10,946 nucleotides of DNA from an uncultured Cytophagales bacterium (GTDB taxonomy: Bacteria; Bacteroidota; Bacteroidia; Cytophagales; Amoebophilaceae). The DNA is taken from NCBI GenBank assembly GCA_905479855.1, contig CAJQOF010000100.1, positions 1 through 10,946 on the forward strand, written 5' to 3'. A program made the translations under genes and the position numbers. The notes beneath the pieces were generated by a model. That model was not told the origin of the DNA, did not search any database, and saw nothing but the letters and a program-made list of their open reading frames with translations. Shown in pieces: positions 6,092 to 10,946 of this stretch. The stretch's first letter is position 1, and each line of letters begins with the position of its first letter.

Positions 6092-7162
6092 ATGATTGAC
6101 AAATTAGAAGCCATAGAAAAACGATTTCAGGAAGTAGAAGCCCTACTGGCGCTGTCAGATGTAATGACTGATAGGAAGCAATATGTAAACCTGAGCAAGG
6201 AACATAAAGAGCTATCCAAGATTGTGGAGATCTACAGCCAATACAGGAAAGTATTGGCTGATACGGAGAGTGCCAAAGCGGTCTTGAACATAGAAAAAGA
6301 TGCCGCCTTTAAGGAAATGGCCAAGGAAGAGCTGGAGGAGCTGGCGGAGCAGAAAACCCAGATAGAAGAGCAGCTTAAGGCGGCATTAATCCCCAGAGAC
6401 CCTAATGATAGCAAGAATATTGTGCTAGAGATTAGGGCTGGTGCTGGTGGGGATGAAGCGGCCATCTTTGCAGGCGACTTGTTTAGAATGTACCAGCGTT
6501 TTGCGGAAAAGATGGGTTGGAATATGCAGCTGCTAGACATGACAGAGGGCACGGCAGGGGGCTACAAAGAGATTGTTTGCTCCGTGGCAGGGGACGAGGT
6601 GTATGGCATTATGAAATATGAATCGGGTGTGCACAGGGTGCAGCGTGTGCCGGCCACAGAAACACAAGGACGCATACACACCTCAGCAGCCAGTGTGGCA
6701 GTGTTGCCTGAGATGGGCGAGGTGGAGGTACATGTTGACATGAACGATGTGCGCAAGGATACTTTCTGCTCTTCGGGCCCTGGCGGACAGTCTGTAAACA
6801 CCACCTACTCTGCCATTCGGCTAACCCATATTCCCACAGGCATTATCGTCTCTTGCCAAGATGGAAAATCCCAGATTAAAAACTTTGAGAAGGCGCTAAA
6901 GGTGCTGAGAGCAAGGTTGTATGAGCGGGAGCTTAAAAGGCACCAAGAAGCAGTGGGCGCAGAACGCAAATCGATGGTGAAGAGCGGGGATAGGTCCGAC
7001 AAAATCCGTACCTACAACTATCCGCAAGGGCGCGTAACAGACCACCGCATTGGTTATACGGTACATAACCTCCCCGCTGTGGTGGATGGTGAAATTGGCA
7101 AGATGATTGAGGCGCTTCGGATAGCCGATAGTGGAGAAAAGCTGAAAGAGAGCAGCCTATAA
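6092..7162 (+). CDS. prfA: Peptide chain release factor 1
   Basis: This 356-residue protein is RF1, which recognises UAA and UAG stop codons on the ribosome and triggers release of the finished peptide. The anticodon-like tripeptide PAT is at 187-189 (HRVQRVPATETQGR), which separates RF1 from RF2 (SPF). The GGQ motif for peptidyl-tRNA hydrolysis is at 231-233 (SSGPGGQSVNTTYS). An N-terminal coiled-coil region fills about 1-100. The length is standard. The frame is open 34 codons further upstream to a TTG at 5990, but those codons cover the promoter and leader, and ATG 6092 gives the usual MIDKLEAIEKRF start. It ends 114 bases before the convergent MFS gene. Confidence 0.97.
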   Translation: MIDKLEAIEKRFQEVEALLALSDVMTDRKQYVNLSKEHKELSKIVEIYSQYRKVLADTESAKAVLNIEKDAAFKEMAKEELEELAEQKTQIEEQLKAALIPRDPNDSKNIVLEIRAGAGGDEAAIFAGDLFRMYQRFAEKMGWNMQLLDMTEGTAGGYKEIVCSVAGDEVYGIMKYESGVHRVQRVPATETQGRIHTSAASVAVLPEMGEVEVHVDMNDVRKDTFCSSGPGGQSVNTTYSAIRLTHIPTGIIVSCQDGKSQIKNFEKALKVLRARLYERELKRHQEAVGAERKSMVKSGDRSDKIRTYNYPQGRVTDHRIGYTVHNLPAVVDGEIGKMIEALRIADSGEKLKESSL

Positions 7163-7276
7163 ACTTACACGATTAAGCACTGTCCTGTCTGCATGCCACT
7201 GGCAAGGGCTTGCGTCACCGCCACCCACCATGTTTGGGCAAGGAAAACACATTCCTACACGGGTTATAGCCATGCC

Positions 7277-8572
7277 CTACAGCACATCGTCACCCATCAG
7301 TAGGTCACGTTCTTGATTTATTTGCTTCTCCGGGTGGGTTTCCTTCATGAAAATGGTAATAACGCATGAAGCCGCTAGGAGAATAGGAATAATAAGCAGT
7401 GCAAATCTATAATCCTCCGGTGTATAGAGCGGTACGTTATCAATGGTCTTTCCATTCCAATGCATATCAATTAAAGCACCAATAATAGGCAAAAATATAA
7501 CACCCGTACACATCACTATAGCGTTCAAAAACGCCACAGCAAGCGCACTCATCTTAAGCGGCATCAACTCACAAATAGCAGCAAAACTCAGCGACTTACT
7601 GGTATAGGCAAACCCTGCCAAAAAGAACAAGGCATATAAGAGATAAAGAGGCAGTTGGCAGGTGATTATCACCAACCAAAGAACCGTTGTCACCAAAGCC
7701 CCCAACACCATAGGCAGCCGCCTACTCTTGGTAAAGTCAGAATAGTAAGCAAAAAATGGGCTCCCCAGCGCAGCCCCAAAAAAGAGGGTGGAAACCACAG
7801 AGGCTGCCACTGCCTCCGATACCCCCGCAATGCTTTTTACAAACGATACCCCCCATACAACACCAATCGCCGTAATGGGCAAGTACATCAACATGCCATA
7901 AGTAGCCAAGATCCAGGTTTGGGGCGTTTTGATCAATAGCGCCAAATCAGTTAAAGGGTGCTCATGGGAGCCGGCCCTAACCGCTTCTTTCGGCTGGTTG
8001 GTAGTAGGGTGATTGTTAACAAGAAAGAAAGTCAATACCGCTACGCCCAGGCCAATGCATCCCAGCACCTCCATGGTTCTTGTAAACCCCACCCGATGAA
8101 GCACCATTTCCAGAGGCGCTCCACCAAGGCTAGCGCCTGCCGTTCCCATCAGCAAGGCCATCCCCGTCACCTTGGCAACATGCTTGGGAGGGAGCCAAAG
8201 CGTACCCAACTTAATCGTACTAATCAGCCCACAAGCTGACCCCATCCCCATCATAAACCTAGCAGCCCCCCCCACAATAGGGTGGGTTGTATGGCCAAAG
8301 AGGAAGCAGGAACTAGCGCAGAGCAACGCGGCTGCACACAGAAAAATCCGTGGCCCAAAACGATCGATGGTAATACCCAACGGAAGCTGCATGCCAGCGT
8401 ATGCCCAGTTGTAGGCGCCAAGCAAAATACCAAGCCCTGCAGAGTCAATGCAGAAATTGGCAAGCAGCTCACCATTCATAATATTAGGGGAGACGCGCAC
8501 CATAAATTGGTACATATAGAATAGTGCACTGCACATAACAATGGTCCAACCTTTAATGTTTTTTTTCTTCAT
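7277..8572 (-). CDS. MFS transporter, 12 membrane segments
   Basis: This 431-residue membrane protein is a major facilitator superfamily carrier of the inner membrane. Motif A lies between the second and third segments (G66 to R75, with Asp70-Arg71 and Gly73 in GITIDRFGPR), and segment four contains RFMMGMGSACGL. About 12 hydrophobic segments can be followed from residue 10 to about 410, and the cytoplasmic tail is charged. The first segment (LFYMYQFMVRVSPNIM, with Arg26) resembles MFS proteins I recall from Legionella, Coxiella and other intracellular bacteria; the substrate cannot be read from the sequence. The frame extends 37 codons upstream to 8683, but ATG 8572 starts with the basic MKKKNIKGW that normally precedes segment one. 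The coding strand has eight G at 8266-8273 (codons 100-103) and eight A at 8559-8566 near the start. No clear TAnnTTTG promoter was found upstream. Confidence 0.9.
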   Translation of the reverse strand: MKKKNIKGWTIVMCSALFYMYQFMVRVSPNIMNGELLANFCIDSAGLGILLGAYNWAYAGMQLPLGITIDRFGPRIFLCAAALLCASSCFLFGHTTHPIVGGAARFMMGMGSACGLISTIKLGTLWLPPKHVAKVTGMALLMGTAGASLGGAPLEMVLHRVGFTRTMEVLGCIGLGVAVLTFFLVNNHPTTNQPKEAVRAGSHEHPLTDLALLIKTPQTWILATYGMLMYLPITAIGVVWGVSFVKSIAGVSEAVAASVVSTLFFGAALGSPFFAYYSDFTKSRRLPMVLGALVTTVLWLVIITCQLPLYLLYALFFLAGFAYTSKSLSFAAICELMPLKMSALAVAFLNAIVMCTGVIFLPIIGALIDMHWNGKTIDNVPLYTPEDYRFALLIIPILLAASCVITIFMKETHPEKQINQERDLLMGDDVL

Positions 8573-8750
8573 AGTTATACTGAAGCTTTCTGCCTCTTTG
8601 GTGATCCAATGTTTAAGCGCTACGATTTGGAAACATCGGGTGATGCTTTTCATGGAAGATGCCTCTTGCGCTAAAATGGACAAAAGCGAGGAGGATAAAA
8701 ACGGTGTGCTAAATCCTACGTGCGATAGTACCTGCTACTGTGTGTTAGCC

Positions 8751-8886
8751 AGTGCTGCTGCCCGCTAAAGTTGTTCTATGTAATAAGAAGGGCAGCCCAC
8801 TCCGGTTAGGGTAGCACTACTGCTGCGCTATAAGTTATACAGTTGGTGCAGAGCAACACTTGCTTTTTTAGGGTGTTGCGCAGCAG
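8751..8886. other. Nested inverted repeats, possible structured RNA
   Basis: AGTGCT (8751-8756) pairs with AGCACT (8813-8818), and the adjacent GCTGCCC (8757-8763) pairs with GGGCAGC (8790-8796), giving 13 pairs on one side of an asymmetric structure. Next, CTGCTGCGC (8820-8828) pairs with GCGCAGCAG (8878-8886). GCAACAC (8853-8859) pairs with GTGTTGC (8873-8879); this competes with the previous stem by two bases, so the two would be alternatives. The pairing is seen in the sequence; transcription and function are not known. Confidence 0.3.
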
Positions 8887-9362
8887 CGTATGGAAGATGT
8901 GGTAACTTTTTCCCAGCTTGCTATAGCGTAGGAAAACGAGGCAGCAACAGTAACCACAGTGGCATGAAGGTACGAATAGAAAGCCAAACAAGGAGAAAGC
9001 AGGCCAGATGGAGCGCTATCTCACGAAGATTTTTTTGTCCCAATAAAAGTGCGTTAGTTACTAATCGATCCCTATTTTTATGCTTTTTTGGACTGTGTGC
9101 TATTCGTTTTATAGCCACGTAGTCTCTTTGGTACACGAATATCGTTGGGTTGTGAGGTTCAGCACTTTGTGAAAACGTCCTTCAGCGAGTATGGACTTTC
9201 CATGAGGTGGCCATGAGGCCAGATGTTGTGTGATTGCGCAACTACCCAGCCACCTAAAACAGCCTGTACGCAGCTTAAAAAAGAGCTTCAAAAAAACAGC
9301 CTAACCATTCCACGTCGGTTTTGCCCTAAAAAGCGTTATTTTTGGCTTAAAATTCGTCCGAT

Positions 9363-9596
9363 ACCCTTGTTTAAAGGCCCTAAGGGCCGATTAGGTGCCA
9401 AGGTAGTTATATTATTGCTTCCGGGAAAGAAGCGTAGCGCGCAGTTTGATGATAGGCGTATAGCATCAACCAGGATATGGAAGGTCTTGGGCCTCAGGCC
9501 CAGGCAGGCTTGGTGACAACCATAGAGGGTACAGCAGCAAGGCAAGCGTGTAGCCATCTTTCAAAAAACCGGCCCTTAGGGAGCCAGAAACAGGGT
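9363..9596. mobile_element. Candidate miniature inverted-repeat element
   Basis: The 27 bases at 9363-9389 (ACCCTTGTTT then CCCTAAGGGCCG) are an imperfect inverted copy of 9570-9596 (CGGCCCTTAGGG then AAACAGGGT). Twelve inner bases match perfectly, the outer ACCC/GGGT ends match, and one gap aligns TGTTT. The 234-bp unit is the size of a miniature element or a gutted insertion sequence. Within it lies a further hairpin, TGGGCC-TCA-GGCCCA (9488-9502), and a minus-strand frame starting at 9557 just inside the right repeat. No target-site duplication could be identified. The left arm also folds on itself (GGCCC-TAA-GGGCC, 9376-9388), so a pair of terminators is an alternative reading. Confidence 0.35.
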
Positions 9597-9635
9597 TTTT
9601 TAGCGATTAGTGTACATTTTCGGTCGGTTGGACTT

Positions 9636-9647
9636 CCCCCCCCCCCC
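9636..9647 (+). repeat. Run of 12 C upstream of the ATPase gene
   Basis: Twelve consecutive C residues end 37 bases before the ATG at 9685. Mononucleotide C/G runs of this length are prone to slippage during replication. The run lies where it could change promoter spacing or leader length. The frame of the ATPase is also open through the run back to GTG 9610 and TTG 9628, where it would encode four prolines. Confidence 0.85.
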
Positions 9648-9684
9648 TATAACTGAACCAACTGGCATACAACAAAACCAAATT

Positions 9685-10946
9685 ATGGCTTCAATAATAA
9701 CAACAGGAACAGACGACTTTTCCGAGCTGCTACTAGAGAGCACGGTATTTGTAGACAAAAGCTTGTTCATCAAGGAATTTCTGGACAAGGGCAATAAAGT
9801 GATGCTCATTACCCGGCCACGCCGTTGGGGCAAGAGCATCAACATGGATATGCTGGCGCGCTTTTTTGCCATTGAAGTGGATGAGGAGGGTGTGCCCTTG
9901 CCGGAGGAAGAACGATTGAACCGAAAACTTTTTTGCGGCGGAGAAGTGGTGTTAAGTTCGGCCACAGGGAGGAAAAAGCAACTGAATGCCCTCAAAATTT
10001 CGGAACACAAAGAGATAGTGGCCGAATACCAAGGTCAGTTCCCAGTGATTAGTATTGGTTTCAAGGAGGCAAAAGAGAATTCATATGAAGAGATAAGAGC
10101 AGCTATCATCACCCAAATAATCAAATTGTACACTAAACATCGGCATCTGAAAAAGTATGCTTTAATGGAGGAAGGGCCACTTGAAGACGCACAAAAAGAA
10201 CAATTGCTACGCTACTTCAAGGGTGATATCAACAAGGAAGACCTAAAAAATAGCCTGCTTTGCTTAAGTGAACTCCTATACATACACTTCGGCCAGCCAG
10301 CCTACATTCTGATAGATGAATACGACACCCCCATTAACCACGCCTACGAGAAATTTGGCAAGCAAGATCCTGACCAATTTGAGAAGGTACTAGCGCTCTT
10401 TAGGGCCATATTTGGGGCTGCTTTTAAAGGCAATACCACACTGAAACGAGGACTTATCACAGGCATTCTCCGCATTGCCAAAGCGAATCTTTTCTCTGAT
10501 ATCAGCAATGTTTTGGAATATACTTTGCTGGATGAACCTTTTACCACCTGCTATGGATTTACAGAAGAGGATGTTGTAAAACTCATGCAGCAGGCACCTA
10601 TAGCGCCAAAGCTAGAAGACGTTAAACGTTGGTACAACGGCTATACTTTTGGTGGTAATAAGACAAGGATGTACAACCCTTGGTCCATTATGAACTGCCT
10701 GGAAAATAACGGACATTTTACTTACTACTGGATGGATAGCGGGGGCACTGTATTGGTGGATGAGGCACTAATGGCCGATAATATACAGGAAGATTTGCAG
10801 TCTCTTTTGACGAGAGGGAGCATCAGCCACTCCATTATGAAAAAGATCAGCTTTGAAGACATCAATAGTTCCACAGGGCTCTTTACCCTATTGCTCTTTG
10901 CCGGCTACCTCAATCCTGATAGGGAAATAATCAGGGATGTTTATGA
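9685..10946 (+). CDS. AAA-ATPase-like protein (PF09820 type), 3' end outside window
   Basis: The first 420 residues are present; the frame is still open at the window edge. The N-terminus (TGTDDFSELLLE, VFVDKSLFIKEFL) and the Walker A variant RPRRWGKS (44-51) are typical of the AAA-ATPase-like family. Walker B is YILIDEYD (207-214, with Asp211 and Glu212). RGLITGILRIAKANLFSD at about 255-272, CYGFTEEDV (289-297) and WYNGYTFGG (316-324) are further family signatures. Members usually end with a PD-(D/E)XK nuclease-like domain of roughly 100 residues, which would lie past the window. Their function is unproven; the family is strongly amplified in several Bacteroidota, including amoeba symbionts as I recall. 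ATG 9685 is preferred as the start because the upstream in-frame codons run through the C12 tract. No clear promoter was found. Confidence 0.9.
   Translation, partial: MASIITTGTDDFSELLLESTVFVDKSLFIKEFLDKGNKVMLITRPRRWGKSINMDMLARFFAIEVDEEGVPLPEEERLNRKLFCGGEVVLSSATGRKKQLNALKISEHKEIVAEYQGQFPVISIGFKEAKENSYEEIRAAIITQIIKLYTKHRHLKKYALMEEGPLEDAQKEQLLRYFKGDINKEDLKNSLLCLSELLYIHFGQPAYILIDEYDTPINHAYEKFGKQDPDQFEKVLALFRAIFGAAFKGNTTLKRGLITGILRIAKANLFSDISNVLEYTLLDEPFTTCYGFTEEDVVKLMQQAPIAPKLEDVKRWYNGYTFGGNKTRMYNPWSIMNCLENNGHFTYYWMDSGGTVLVDEALMADNIQEDLQSLLTRGSISHSIMKKISFEDINSSTGLFTLLLFAGYLNPDREIIRDVY

Larger units (their letters stand above)
8573..9684. other. 1.1-kb stretch without a convincing gene
   Basis: No open frame here has a recognisable family, a normal start and adequate length. 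The longest frames on either strand are short and overlap one another. Parts of the minus strand between about 8921 and 9557 could be remains of broken genes or transposases, but I cannot prove this. The stretch holds nested inverted repeats at 8751-8886, a pair of imperfect inverted repeats at 9363-9596 and a run of 12 C at 9636-9647. The part next to 8573 should contain the MFS promoter and leader, and the part next to 9684 the leader of the ATPase gene. I saw no tRNA or other known RNA. Confidence 0.65.

Noticed and set aside
7202..7213. GCAAG-GG-CTTGC inverted repeat between the convergent prfA and MFS genes
   Set aside because: A two-base loop cannot form as drawn and no T run follows on either strand, so a bidirectional terminator is not supported.
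8573..8683. 37-codon N-terminal extension of the MFS transporter
   Set aside because: The extra residues have no membrane or signal character, and the basic start at 8572 directly before segment one is normal for this family.
9337..9344. TATTTTTG matching the TAnnTTTG promoter element
   Set aside because: The nearest upstream TTG (9321-9323) is only 13 bases away and no gene follows at a sensible distance.
1..10946. CRISPR array, tRNA, rRNA or known riboswitch
   Set aside because: I looked for regularly spaced repeats and for typical tRNA T-arm or RNase P sequences in the gaps and saw none.

Overview
The window looks like a chromosomal segment of a Bacteroidota bacterium. Three signals support this. 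Two upstream regions carry the phylum's promoter pattern (TTG, 17-18 bases, TAnnTTTG). None of the genes whose upstream sequence I inspected has a recognisable Shine-Dalgarno sequence. The L32 protein is the type with a single cysteine. The accessory genes (an Rpn-type PD-(D/E)XK protein, an AAA-ATPase-like protein, a HAD protein resembling DUF2608, an MFS carrier, a decayed lipoprotein locus) recall host-associated members such as Amoebophilus and Cardinium. The base composition looks richer in GC (mid-40s percent by eye) than I recall for those genera. The assignment below phylum is inference.

Layout: 1-1290 encodes the E2 subunit of pyruvate dehydrogenase (pdhC). 1321-2320 holds a self-contained Rpn-family gene with its own promoter and a possible terminator. 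2369-4878 is a housekeeping block on the plus strand: yceD/DUF177, rpmF (L32; only 59 codons), a HAD-like phosphatase of unknown role, and fabH. In many bacteria plsX sits between rpmF and fabH; here the HAD gene is in that position. 4865-5567 is a small degenerating locus: a predicted lipoprotein gene followed by a partial, frameshifted second copy that also duplicates the end of fabH. 5636-7162 encodes YraN and peptide-chain release factor 1 (prfA). 7277-8572 on the minus strand is a 12-segment MFS transporter, convergent with prfA. 8573-9684 has no convincing gene. It holds nested inverted repeats, a candidate 234-bp miniature inverted-repeat element and a run of 12 C. 9685 to the window end is the first 420 codons of an AAA-ATPase-like protein.

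Functionally, the core genes cover acetyl-CoA production (PdhC), initiation of fatty-acid synthesis (FabH), and ribosome and termination functions (YceD, L32, RF1). The accessory genes lie between these blocks. I found no CRISPR array, tRNA, rRNA or clear defence operon, and no strong case for a wholly new system. The best leads are the decayed lipoprotein duplication, whose copies differ mainly at synonymous positions, the C12 tract before the ATPase gene, the inverted-repeat element at 9363-9596, and the HAD gene in the plsX position.
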